A DNA stretch of 64,000 bases from Flagellimonas meishanensis (GTDB lineage: Bacteria > Bacteroidota > Bacteroidia > Flavobacteriales > Flavobacteriaceae), in NCBI RefSeq assembly GCF_019880545.1, contig NZ_JAINVW010000001.1, positions 992,001-1,056,000 on the forward strand. The letters run 5' to 3'. This document shows, piece by piece, positions 1 to 8,162 of this stretch (position 1 is its first letter; every line of letters starts with the position of its first letter). The notes below the pieces were generated by a model that saw only the letters and a program-made list of their open reading frames with translations, did not search any database and was not told the origin of the DNA. The translations under genes and the position numbers were made by a program.

Positions 1-1
1 T

Positions 2-346
2 CAAGATGTGGAAGTGGTGAAAAAGAAGGTTCAGTTTGAAGAAAAGGAGCAAACATCAAGACCGATTACCCAAAACCTTGCTTCTGAAGAAATCACCGAT
101 GCCATTTTTGATCTCGCTCGCATTTATCCTACGGACCTCAATGCCGAATCTTTCCGCAAATTGTATGCGAATGGGGCGATCAAATTTGAAGTAGATCTGA
201 GCGATGGCCTCAAACATGGCCGGTACACCGAATATTATCCGGACGGCTCTGAAAAAATTACTGGCCGCTTCCGCAAGGATGTCCAAGTAGGCGCTTGGCG
301 CTATTATGATCCAGAAGGAAAAATGATCTGGAAAAAACGATTTTAG
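2..346 (+). CDS. MORN/YwqK-like repeat protein, C-terminal part
   Basis: The reading frame is open to the left edge of the window, so this is the end of a longer gene; a GTG at 8 is the first possible internal start but nothing shows it is used. The last 50 residues hold two MORN_2-type units (G-x-Y-x-E-Y-Y-x-D-G-x and G-x-W-x-Y-Y-x-x-x-G-K), the pattern of proteins named 'toxin-antitoxin system YwqK family antitoxin'. In Bacteroidota such proteins are common and mostly of unknown role. It ends in a basic KKRF tail. The rest of the gene, including any signal peptide, lies outside the window. Family assignment is fairly sure; function is not known. Confidence 0.75.
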   Translation, partial: QDVEVVKKKVQFEEKEQTSRPITQNLASEEITDAIFDLARIYPTDLNAESFRKLYANGAIKFEVDLSDGLKHGRYTEYYPDGSEKITGRFRKDVQVGAWRYYDPEGKMIWKKRF

Positions 347-450
347 GCAATTCAATTCGTTCCAAATCCCAATTCAATGGTCATTCGAGCGGATGCGGGA
401 AATCCATTTACAATCCTTAACTTCATTTATTCCAAAAAGAATATCCTCGA

Positions 451-1611
451 ATGAAACATTTTTTACGATTCTCCCTGCTTCTTTTTTTGTTCGTGCCAAA
501 TCCGATGAAGGCGCAGGACCTTTATTTTCCTGAGAGAAATGAAATATGGAAGGCAGCTGAAAGCGATCAATTTAAGTTGGATGCGCAAAAGTTGAACGTA
601 GCAGTTGGCTTTGCCAAGAATAATGAATATGCAGGCTCACGTGATTTGCGTCGCGCCATTTTGGAAGGATTTCAGCGTGAGCCCTTTCATGAGATTCTGG
701 GTCCTACGAAAAAACGTGGTGGCCCGGCCGGAATGATCTTGAAAAATGGGTACGTCGTTGCCTCATGGGGAGATACCAAGCGTGTGGATATGACCTTTAG
801 CGTCACCAAAAGCTTTTTGTCCACCATGGCGGGTCTGGCCGAGGACCAAGGATTGATTGCTAACACCAATGACAAAGTGGCCGACTACATTTGGGACGGT
901 ACTTTTGATGGGGAGCACAACTCCAAGATCACGTGGGAACATCTGCTGCAACAAAACTCAGATTGGTCCGGGGAATTATGGGGATTGAAGGATTGGGCAG
1001 ACCGACCTCCCCGGGAAGGCGGCTTGGACGATTGGAAATTTCGAAAACTCAATGAACCGGGCACTGTAATGGAATACAACGATGTGCGGGTGAATGTATT
1101 GGCATATTCATTGACCAATGTATGGCGCAAACCTTTGCCCGTGGTTTTGAAAGAAGAGGTGATGGATAAAATTGGAGCAACCACTACGTGGCGTTGGTAT
1201 GGCTATGACCACGCTTGGACGGTTATTGATGGTCTGAAAATGAAATCCGTGACGGGTGGGGGCCATTCGGGAGCCGGACTGTTCATTTCCACAGAGGATA
1301 TGGCCCGTTTTGGCATGTTGTTTTTGAATGGGGGCAGATGGAAAAATCAACAGTTGATAAGCCAAGGTTGGATCAAAAAAGCGACCACCCCTTCAGTGCC
1401 CAATGTAAACTATGGATATTTGTGGTGGTTGAATGCAAAAGAGGGTCCAAGACATTGGGAAGGTGTTCCCGAACATGTTTTCTACGCATCTGGTTTTGGA
1501 GGTAACTTTATTGTGGTGGACCAAAAAAATGGACTGCTGATCGTGACCCGTTGGTTGGAGCCTTCAAAGATTGGAGAGTTTGTAAAGCAGGTATATCAGG
1601 CTATTGAATAG
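451..1611 (+). CDS. secreted serine hydrolase, beta-lactamase class C family
   Basis: A 386-residue protein with a signal peptide of about 21 residues (hydrophobic run ending MKAQ). It has the fold marks of the beta-lactamase/penicillin-binding serine hydrolase family: catalytic S117-V-T-K120 (SxxK), a Y209-N-D second motif, and a GGHSGAGLFIS segment near residue 265 that precedes the usual ST-E-D-M-ARFG helix. The family includes esterases, D-aminopeptidases and carboxypeptidases; the substrate cannot be read from sequence. It stands alone and ends 10 bp from the convergent gene at 1622. Confidence 0.85.
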   Translation: MKHFLRFSLLLFLFVPNPMKAQDLYFPERNEIWKAAESDQFKLDAQKLNVAVGFAKNNEYAGSRDLRRAILEGFQREPFHEILGPTKKRGGPAGMILKNGYVVASWGDTKRVDMTFSVTKSFLSTMAGLAEDQGLIANTNDKVADYIWDGTFDGEHNSKITWEHLLQQNSDWSGELWGLKDWADRPPREGGLDDWKFRKLNEPGTVMEYNDVRVNVLAYSLTNVWRKPLPVVLKEEVMDKIGATTTWRWYGYDHAWTVIDGLKMKSVTGGGHSGAGLFISTEDMARFGMLFLNGGRWKNQQLISQGWIKKATTPSVPNVNYGYLWWLNAKEGPRHWEGVPEHVFYASGFGGNFIVVDQKNGLLIVTRWLEPSKIGEFVKQVYQAIE

Positions 1612-1621
1612 GATTAGGCAA

Positions 1622-3127
1622 TTATTTTTTTGCTTCCAGAAGCATTACTTTTTTCTGATTATTGGAAGCAGTCAACATGATGAACCTATCGTTTTGAAAA
1701 AAGCCGTCGTAAGGATGATAAATATCCCTTCCTTTGTTCTCTCTCAGCTTTTCTTGGGTAACCTCACCATTTTCCTGATATACATAATCAAATAATGCCG
1801 TTGCCTCTAGCCAACCTCTCTTGGCCTTTACCCTTCCATCTTCCTTTTCTTTTAGGTTTTTGCCCGTATTGAATAAGACATGAAGTCTTTTGTCCACCAC
1901 AAACGCATTGTATGAAGGTGTATAAGATGCCTTAAAAATATTTCGCCCCCATTTTAGGTCTCCGTTATTATCTAGACTTAGGACCAAAATGTTGTTATAA
2001 TGAAAGGTGGTTGTCCAAGTCCCACCATACTCATTGTGCATATACGTTTGGGTTATATAAAACTGCTCGGCAAGAAGCGTGGAATTTCCATACTCATCTT
2101 CAATTACGTGGTCCAGATAATAATTGTTGAGTTCCTTATCTTTTTTTGATTCGACCTTCTCGGATTTGTATATGTCGGCCAACACAGATTCCGGCAACTT
2201 GGTTTGTTTGGTTTCGATTACGTTGATTTTATCTTTATCAACGATAAACTTATTGAGACCAGAGATTCTTCCGGCAACCTTGGTTGAGTAAAAGCCATAA
2301 AGATGAAGTTGGTCTTCTTTTTGAACCATTTTTAAGTCGGCAATGTGTTGGTTTTCGGCTAATTCGATTCGGGTGGAAATGGAGCCACTTTTGATCGTTT
2401 TATTGAGGACAATGGAATAATTTGGCGAGTCGTCCCCGGCTCTTTCTGACCTTCCTTCTGTGTACTCCTTGCCAACGGAGTATACGGCAGCAGAATCATC
2501 AATGACCATATCAAAGGATTTGAAAAAATTTTCCGGATTTTCGAAAAAAGTCTGTTCATAAACCAATTTCATGGTATGGGAGTCGTATACATGAATACTA
2601 TAGGAATTGGAGTTCTTTTTGATATTATCTGTGGCCACAGCGAAGTAATTTCCGTTAGGGGAGGTGGCAAAGTTTGTCTGACGCTTGTTTTGCCCTGAGA
2701 ACAATGCAGCCGTTTTCTCAACGGTGGTTTTAAAAAGCTCTACAAATTGGTGAGATCGGTTTTTGGCATCGAATACATGACATCTGATTACACGTTCGGT
2801 CTTGGAAGGTTTAAAAACGCTAAACACCTTCAAGAGGTCATTTTGTTCCAAATGACCGACAACCTCTTCTTTACTGTCCAAAACCGTGAATTTATTGAAG
2901 ACCTTTTTCGCATCGGAATCATAAACATCAAATATCAATTTATTTTTTCCCGTACTCGCAGTCGCAATCTCATTATCTGAAGTGATGTAAACGGTTTTTA
3001 TGGATGAAGCTTTATTTGAATCTGTGTAACCCTCAGATTCTATAATGTTGAAATATGAACTTTGGGAATGTAATGGTAATATGCTGGTTGTAAGTGTTAG
3101 AAGAAATAGGAAGGTGATTTTTTTCAT
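1622..3127 (-). CDS. secreted protein of unknown function
   Basis: 501 residues with a clear signal peptide (about 21 residues, cut after LHSQ). I recognise no catalytic motif. The body is rich in alternating beta-type segments that mention residues as in WD/PD40-like or propeller proteins, for example short stretches such as FATSPNGNYFAVATD and ILVLSLDNNGDLKWGRN, so a beta-propeller is a plausible but unproven fold. It is monocistronic, upstream of nothing co-oriented within 40 bp except mfd, which reads the same way from 6562. Confidence 0.7.
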   Translation of the reverse strand: MKKITFLFLLTLTTSILPLHSQSSYFNIIESEGYTDSNKASSIKTVYITSDNEIATASTGKNKLIFDVYDSDAKKVFNKFTVLDSKEEVVGHLEQNDLLKVFSVFKPSKTERVIRCHVFDAKNRSHQFVELFKTTVEKTAALFSGQNKRQTNFATSPNGNYFAVATDNIKKNSNSYSIHVYDSHTMKLVYEQTFFENPENFFKSFDMVIDDSAAVYSVGKEYTEGRSERAGDDSPNYSIVLNKTIKSGSISTRIELAENQHIADLKMVQKEDQLHLYGFYSTKVAGRISGLNKFIVDKDKINVIETKQTKLPESVLADIYKSEKVESKKDKELNNYYLDHVIEDEYGNSTLLAEQFYITQTYMHNEYGGTWTTTFHYNNILVLSLDNNGDLKWGRNIFKASYTPSYNAFVVDKRLHVLFNTGKNLKEKEDGRVKAKRGWLEATALFDYVYQENGEVTQEKLRENKGRDIYHPYDGFFQNDRFIMLTASNNQKKVMLLEAKK

Positions 3128-3169
3128 TTAAACATTATTTGGTATGGCAATAAAGGAAATTATATGGTT

Positions 3170-6100
3170 TTATGCTAAAGTTTTTTCAGTCTTGAACGGC
3201 TCTAAAACCTCCAACGCTTTTTCTACACTGGTGATTTTATCGAAAACCAACAACAACCGCAATCCATTTCTTGTCTGTTTTTCCTTGAGTTTAGCCAGCT
3301 GTGGGTGACTTTGCACATATTGAAGCATTTGCGTAAATACTGGACTTTGGTAGAAGGCCGATTGTTGATCCGCGATAAAATAACCCAAGAATTTGCCCTG
3401 CTTCATCACGACTTTTTCCAATCCAATATGGGTGGCGATCCATTTAATTCGAACAGAATTTAGCAGGTCTTGGGCCTGTTCGGGCAATTCCCCAAAACGG
3501 TCCACCAATTCGGCCTCAAATTTTTGGAGTCCCTCCTCATTTTTCACCTCGTTGAGTTGGGTATAGAGGTTCAACCGCTCCGTGATGTTGTTGATGTAAT
3601 CATCGGGGAAGAGCAGTTCAAAATCGGTATCCAGTTGCAGGTCTTTCACATACACCTTTTCCTTGTCTCCCTCAACCTCTTCATACAATTCCTTGAACTC
3701 ATTTTCCTTGAGTTCTTCAATGGCCTCTGTCAATATTTTTTGATAGGTTTCGAACCCAATCTCGTTGATGAACCCACTTTGTTCCCCACCTAGCAGGTCC
3801 CCAGCACCACGTATTTCCAGATCTTTCATGGCAATGTTGAAACCACTGCCCAAATCGGTAAATTGTTCCAAGGCCTCGATACGTTTTCGGGCATCGGGGG
3901 TCATCACTTCGTAAGGTGGGGTAATGAAAAAGCAGAACGCCTTTTTATTGCTTCGGCCCACACGACCACGCATCTGGTGGAGGTCGCTCAATCCAAAATT
4001 GTTGGCATTGTTGATGAAAATGGTGTTGGCATTGGTCACATCAAGTCCACTTTCCACAATGGTGGTGGAAACGAGCACATCAAACTCCCCGTTCATAAAG
4101 GCGAGCATGAGCTGTTCCAATTTTTTGCCCTCCATTTGGCCATGGCCTATGCCAATTTTGGCATCGGGCACCAAACGTTGGACCATCCCCGCCACCTCTT
4201 TGATGTTCTCAATACGGTTGTGGATAAAGAACACCTGTCCACCCCGTTGGATTTCATAGGAAACGGCATCCCGGATAATTTCTTCATTGAAACGGATAAC
4301 CTGGCTCTCGATAGGGTAGCGGTTGGGCGGAGGCGTATTGATCACGGACAGGTCGCGGGCCGCCATCAAACTAAATTGTAGCGTGCGGGGAATGGGCGTA
4401 GCGGTTAAGGTGAGTACGTCCACATTTTCCTTGATGGACTTTAATTTATCCTTCACGGAAACGCCAAATTTTTGTTCTTCATCCACAATGAGCAACCCCA
4501 AATCCTTGAACCGCACATTTTTGTTCACCAGTTGATGGGTACCAATAATGATGTCAATTTTGCCTGTTGCCAATCCCTCCAGAATTTCTTTCTTCTCCTT
4601 GGCCGTTCTAAAACGGTTAAGATAATCCACGGTAACCGGCATATCGGCAAGTCGTTCTTTAAACGTCCTGTTGTGTTGAAAGGCCAAAATGGTAGTGGGC
4701 ACGAGAATGGCCACTTGTTTGCCATTGTCCACCGCCTTGAAGGCTGCCCGGATAGCCACCTCGGTCTTCCCAAAGCCCACATCACCACAGATGAGACGGT
4801 CCATGGGACGTTCACTTTCCATATCCTTTTTTACATCTTGAGTGGATTTTTCTTGGTCGGGGGTGTCCTCGTACAAAAATGAAGCCTCGAGTTCGTGTTG
4901 CAGATAACTGTCGGGGGCATATTGAAACCCTTTTTCCAGCCGTCGTTTTGCGTAGACCTTGATGAGGTCAAAAGCGATTTTCTTGACACGGCTCTTAGTC
5001 TTCTGCTTCAGTTTCTTCCAAGCAGCCGAACCCAGTTTGTATATCTTCGGTGGCGCACCATCTTTTCCGTTGTATTTGGAAATTTTATGAAGCGAATGGA
5101 TGCTTACATACAAAATATCCCTGTCGCCATAAATCAGTTTGATGGCTTCCTGTTTTTTGCCCTCCACGTCAATCTTTTGCAGTCCCCCAAACTTGCCGAT
5201 ACCATGGTCGATGTGGGTGACATAATCCCCGATTTCAAGTTTGTTGAGTTCCTTTAGGGTAATGGCCTGCTTTTTCGCATAGCCATTTTTAAGGTGGAAT
5301 CTGTGGTAGCGCTCAAAGATTTGATGGTCCGTATAGCAGGCCAATTTTAAATCTTGGTCGATAAATCCTTGATAAAGGGGAAAAACGATGGTCTTGTAAT
5401 GTACCGTTTGATCTACTTCATCAAAAATGTCATGGAACCGCTGGGCCTGTTGTTCCGTGGAACAGAAAATGTAATTTTTAAAACCTGCTTCCCGGTTTTC
5501 ATTCAGGTTTTCTATGAGCAGGTCAAATTTTTTATTGAATGCCGGTTGGGGTTTGGTGTTGAAAATGATTTCGTCACCCCGCACTTGTTTCAGGGTCTCA
5601 CCTGAAAGAGCTCCAATTTCAACCAATAAAAAATCCTGTAGCTGCGATTTCAGCAATGCTGAATCCACAAAAAGCTCTTTGGGTTCTGCATGCTTGATCT
5701 CTTTGCTAAGTTTGGTGAAGCTTTCTTCTGCCTTGGCGAAAAAGGAATCGATGCGGTCGTAGATCAAAAAAGGGTTCTTCGCAAATACCACCGTTTTGGA
5801 TGAAATGTATTTTAAAAAGCTTTCCCGGGATTCCTGCAAAAACTTGTTCTCCACATTGGGAATGATGGTGATTTTCTTCACTTTGTCCGTAGAGAGTTGG
5901 GTCTCCACGTCAAAGGTCCGGATACTGTCCACTTCATCCCCAAAAAACTCAATGCGGTAGGGTTCGTCGTTCGAAAATGAGAACACATCCACAATTCCTC
6001 CACGAACAGAAAACTCACCAGGTTCGGTAACAAAATCCACCCGTTTGAACTGGTATTCAAAAAGGACCTCGTTCAAAAAATCCAAGGAAAGGGTGTCTTC

Positions 6101-6562
6101 CAGTTTTATCTTGAGGGTATTTTTGTCCAGTTCCTTTCGGGTGACGACCTTTTCAAAAAGGGCGTCGGCGTAGGTAACAATCACCGCAGGCTTTTTTCGG
6201 GAGTTGATACGGTTCAACACCTCAGCACGAAGCAGCACGTTGGCATTGTCAGTTTCCTCAATCTGATAGGGTCTTCGATAACTTCCGGGATAAAAAAGCA
6301 CATCGTTTTCCCCAACAAGCTGCTCCAAGTCGTTCAAATGATAGGCAGCTTCCTCCTTATCGTTTAGAATCAACAGGAAAGGCGCATCGACGGATTTGAA
6401 AATTTGGGAAACAGCAAAGGAAAGGGAGGAGCCCACCAGTCCTTTTACGTTGATTTTATGGCTGTCAGCTTGAGCGGAGTCAAGAGATTGGGAAATAGTA
6501 TCCCCTAGTTTCCGGGTTTGCGGAGACTTTTCAAACAACTGGGGAATCGAGGCTTTGGTCAA
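3170..6562 (-). CDS. mfd: transcription-repair coupling factor Mfd
   Basis: A 1130-residue SF2 translocase that removes RNA polymerase stalled at DNA lesions and recruits the UvrABC excision system. Domains in order: N-terminal UvrB-like damage-recognition modules, a CarD-like RNA-polymerase interaction domain around residue 440 (LEIGDYVTHIDHGIGKFGG), a RecG-like translocase with Walker A GDVGFGKT near residue 590 and DEEQ motif II near 694, the second RecA lobe, and the C-terminal TRCF domain. Length fits the family (about 1100-1150). A perfect TAnnTTTG box lies 17 bp upstream. Encoded alone. Confidence 0.97.
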   Translation of the reverse strand: MTKASIPQLFEKSPQTRKLGDTISQSLDSAQADSHKINVKGLVGSSLSFAVSQIFKSVDAPFLLILNDKEEAAYHLNDLEQLVGENDVLFYPGSYRRPYQIEETDNANVLLRAEVLNRINSRKKPAVIVTYADALFEKVVTRKELDKNTLKIKLEDTLSLDFLNEVLFEYQFKRVDFVTEPGEFSVRGGIVDVFSFSNDEPYRIEFFGDEVDSIRTFDVETQLSTDKVKKITIIPNVENKFLQESRESFLKYISSKTVVFAKNPFLIYDRIDSFFAKAEESFTKLSKEIKHAEPKELFVDSALLKSQLQDFLLVEIGALSGETLKQVRGDEIIFNTKPQPAFNKKFDLLIENLNENREAGFKNYIFCSTEQQAQRFHDIFDEVDQTVHYKTIVFPLYQGFIDQDLKLACYTDHQIFERYHRFHLKNGYAKKQAITLKELNKLEIGDYVTHIDHGIGKFGGLQKIDVEGKKQEAIKLIYGDRDILYVSIHSLHKISKYNGKDGAPPKIYKLGSAAWKKLKQKTKSRVKKIAFDLIKVYAKRRLEKGFQYAPDSYLQHELEASFLYEDTPDQEKSTQDVKKDMESERPMDRLICGDVGFGKTEVAIRAAFKAVDNGKQVAILVPTTILAFQHNRTFKERLADMPVTVDYLNRFRTAKEKKEILEGLATGKIDIIIGTHQLVNKNVRFKDLGLLIVDEEQKFGVSVKDKLKSIKENVDVLTLTATPIPRTLQFSLMAARDLSVINTPPPNRYPIESQVIRFNEEIIRDAVSYEIQRGGQVFFIHNRIENIKEVAGMVQRLVPDAKIGIGHGQMEGKKLEQLMLAFMNGEFDVLVSTTIVESGLDVTNANTIFINNANNFGLSDLHQMRGRVGRSNKKAFCFFITPPYEVMTPDARKRIEALEQFTDLGSGFNIAMKDLEIRGAGDLLGGEQSGFINEIGFETYQKILTEAIEELKENEFKELYEEVEGDKEKVYVKDLQLDTDFELLFPDDYINNITERLNLYTQLNEVKNEEGLQKFEAELVDRFGELPEQAQDLLNSVRIKWIATHIGLEKVVMKQGKFLGYFIADQQSAFYQSPVFTQMLQYVQSHPQLAKLKEKQTRNGLRLLLVFDKITSVEKALEVLEPFKTEKTLA

Positions 6563-6578
6563 TCCAAAAACTTTGCGA

Positions 6579-6586
6579 CAAATATA
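6579..6586 (-). promoter_or_regulatory. -7 promoter box (TATATTTG) of mfd
   Basis: On the minus strand the octamer TATATTTG matches the Bacteroidota -7 consensus TAnnTTTG. It lies 17 bp before the mfd start, which implies a very short leader. No good -33 TTTG was seen at the right spacing. Confidence 0.5.
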
Positions 6587-6665
6587 AAGTGAAATGTTCT
6601 TTTGGGGGAAGTGTTTTTAGATTTTTGATTGATAAGTACCAATGATAGCATAAAATTAAGGGGAT

Positions 6666-6733
6666 GTCATTCCGTGCTTGATACGGAATCCAAACATAAC
6701 AATGATGGGATGCTGAAACGAGTTCAGCATGAC
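6666..6733. repeat. flavobacterial intergenic palindromic repeat
   Basis: A 68-bp element bounded by the inverted pair GTCAT/ATGAC. Inside are two smaller hairpins: ATTCCGT...ACGGAAT and a TGCTGAA...TTCAGCA arm. The wording is the one I know from many flavobacterial genomes ('GTCATTCCG...' joined to '...GTTCAGCATGAC'). It sits between mfd and pdeM and produces a false small ORF (6629-6835) with the tell-tale peptide DGMLKRVQHD. Only this copy was seen in the window. Confidence 0.7.
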
Positions 6734-6755
6734 AATTGGGGAAAAGACTTAAAAC

Positions 6756-7376
6756 TTAAACCCTTAGCACAGTATCTTCCACAATGGCATAAACTTCATC
6801 ATCTGGTGACGGATGCAAGGCGTAGGTCCCCGTAAATTCGCCAAAAGCCGGCAATATCATTTGGTTTTTGGTCTTGAAAAAACAGGGCAGTCTCAACCGT
6901 TGCCGTCCAAAACCATGGAGCTTTATCGCAGGATGGATGTGTCCACAAAAGGTGAAGAAACCCTCTCGCTCCTCGGGATGGTGGGTGAGTAAAAAGTCCT
7001 CCATGAGTAGTTCCTGAAAAATCTCAATGCTCAACTGATTGTATTTTTCTGGAGCGATGATATCGTGGTTTCCAGCAACCAAAATGATTTCCGCAGGGGT
7101 CTTGGCCACCCAGTTCTCAAACAGTTCCCATTCCTTGTTCAGGGAAGAATGGAACAGATCACCCAAAAAACAGATCTGGAACGGCTCAAAATACGAAACA
7201 ATCTTGTCCAGAAGCACGTAATTTTTGTGCAATGCCTTTCGAGGTACCGCGGCCCCGAACTTTCTAAAGTGGCTTACCTTTCCTAGATGCACGTCACTGA
7301 TCAGCAGCATGGATTTATCCACCCAAAAAACACCACCCGATGGGTGGAGGTAAAAATTGTTTCCAAGTATTTGAAT
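6756..7376 (-). CDS. pdeM: ligase-associated DNA damage response endonuclease PdeM
   Basis: A calcineurin-like metallophosphoesterase: D28-x-H30 (SDVHLGK), G72-D73-L-F-H, G102-N103-H104-D105 and a late GHIH motif supply the two-metal site. This is the PdeM member of the ligase-associated repair set (helicase, ligase, exonuclease, PdeM). The homologous N-terminus (MQILGNNFYLHPSGGVFW) begins at an ATT codon at 7376-7374; there is no ATG, GTG or TTG in frame after the upstream stop at 7394-7392 until the GTG at 7322, which would remove the first beta strand. I therefore place the start at ATT (ATA at 7370 is the alternative). It follows the toxin gene by 15 bp. Confidence 0.85.
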   Translation of the reverse strand: MQILGNNFYLHPSGGVFWVDKSMLLISDVHLGKVSHFRKFGAAVPRKALHKNYVLLDKIVSYFEPFQICFLGDLFHSSLNKEWELFENWVAKTPAEIILVAGNHDIIAPEKYNQLSIEIFQELLMEDFLLTHHPEEREGFFTFCGHIHPAIKLHGFGRQRLRLPCFFKTKNQMILPAFGEFTGTYALHPSPDDEVYAIVEDTVLRV

Positions 7377-7391
7377 GAGGTAGCTGATAGT

Positions 7392-7685
7392 TTAAAACTT
7401 GAGTTTGTCTGGGTCTTGCCTAGTATCCCAAACCAGATGTACTATTATTTTGTTCGGTTTTGCCTCATAAAATACTTTATACTGTTTTTTTATGACAACT
7501 CGTACTCCCTTAACATTGGTTTTTATTCCCAACAAAGGATATTCAGCCACAGTATTCAATATCTGATGAATTTCTTTATTGAGCTTTCTGCTATAAGTTT
7601 TGGATTGATTTCTATGGTTGTAGAACTCAAGGATTTTGGTGAATATAGCATCTGCCCCCGAGGTCCAGATTATTCTTTTAGCCAT
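7392..7685 (-). CDS. type II toxin, RelE/ParE family
   Basis: 97 residues, basic, with the RelE/ParE pattern: an N-terminal I-x-W-T-x-x-A strand/helix, the middle L-x-x-x-P-x-L-G turn and the C-terminal (V-I-K-K-Q-Y-K-V-F-Y-E...V-H-L-V-W-D-T-R-Q-D-P) strands. Such proteins block translation or DNA gyrase. The start overlaps the antitoxin gene by 16 bp, the classic antitoxin-first arrangement. Whether it acts as RelE-like RNase or ParE-like gyrase poison cannot be decided from sequence. Confidence 0.85.
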   Translation of the reverse strand: MAKRIIWTSGADAIFTKILEFYNHRNQSKTYSRKLNKEIHQILNTVAEYPLLGIKTNVKGVRVVIKKQYKVFYEAKPNKIIVHLVWDTRQDPDKLKF

Positions 7686-7903
7686 TCCTCATTTCTTTTG
7701 TAGATGGTTTCTGAAGATAATACATGTCCTTTTTTGTATTCTTCTAAACTTTCTGAAATGAGGTTTTTCTCCAAATCCGAAACTTGATAGCCTTCCTTGG
7801 AGATACAGTTTTGTAGCATTTCTTTAAATAATGTGAGCGTACGACTGTCCTCTATGGTGAGCAGTTTTTTGATAATGTCGTTTTGCAACTCAGAAACACT
7901 CAT
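7670..7903 (-). CDS. antitoxin partner of the RelE/ParE-type toxin
   Basis: 77 residues, acidic C-terminal half, overlapping the toxin start by 16 bp. The N-terminal portion (MSVSELQNDIIKKLLTIEDS) is helical and recurs in Bacteroidota antitoxins next to ParE-like toxins. The C-terminal helix (SESLEEYKKGHVLSSE) looks like the usual toxin-binding tail. No recognisable DNA-binding motif is obvious, so autoregulation is assumed rather than seen. Together with the toxin it separates the helicase gene from pdeM. Confidence 0.75.
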   Translation of the reverse strand: MSVSELQNDIIKKLLTIEDSRTLTLFKEMLQNCISKEGYQVSDLEKNLISESLEEYKKGHVLSSETIYKRNEEWLKE

Positions 7904-8021
7904 GGATAATTCTTTTAGGTAAAGATAGTTAAATTGAAGATTTGCAGATTTTCCAGGAACACATTCGTATAGTATTTGTTAATTTGACCTGAATTTTTGG
8001 TTTAAATTTTCAAGCTTCACT

Positions 8022-8041
8022 CCTGCCTACCGACAGGCAGG
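8022..8041. repeat. 20-bp palindromic repeat CCTGCCT-6-AGGCAGG
   Basis: A perfect 7-bp stem with a 6-nt loop (ACCGAC), located in the gap between the helicase stop and the antitoxin start. A second copy with 18 of 20 identical bases lies inside the broken tRNA-Leu copy at 36854-36873. Confidence 0.7.
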
Positions 8042-8162
8042 TATCGGACGATATTACTCATTGAAATGGAGTCATATCTTAATCGATAAGTGCAATGGTA
8101 AAAACATCTTTTTTGTCAATCGTAGACGGGTTGGGAGTTTTATTGGTTACTTCAGCAGTTGG

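Noticed and set aside
6629..6835. Small plus-strand ORF between mfd and pdeM
   Set aside because: It is made by translating the palindromic repeat; the peptide DGMLKRVQHD is a known artefact of this repeat type.
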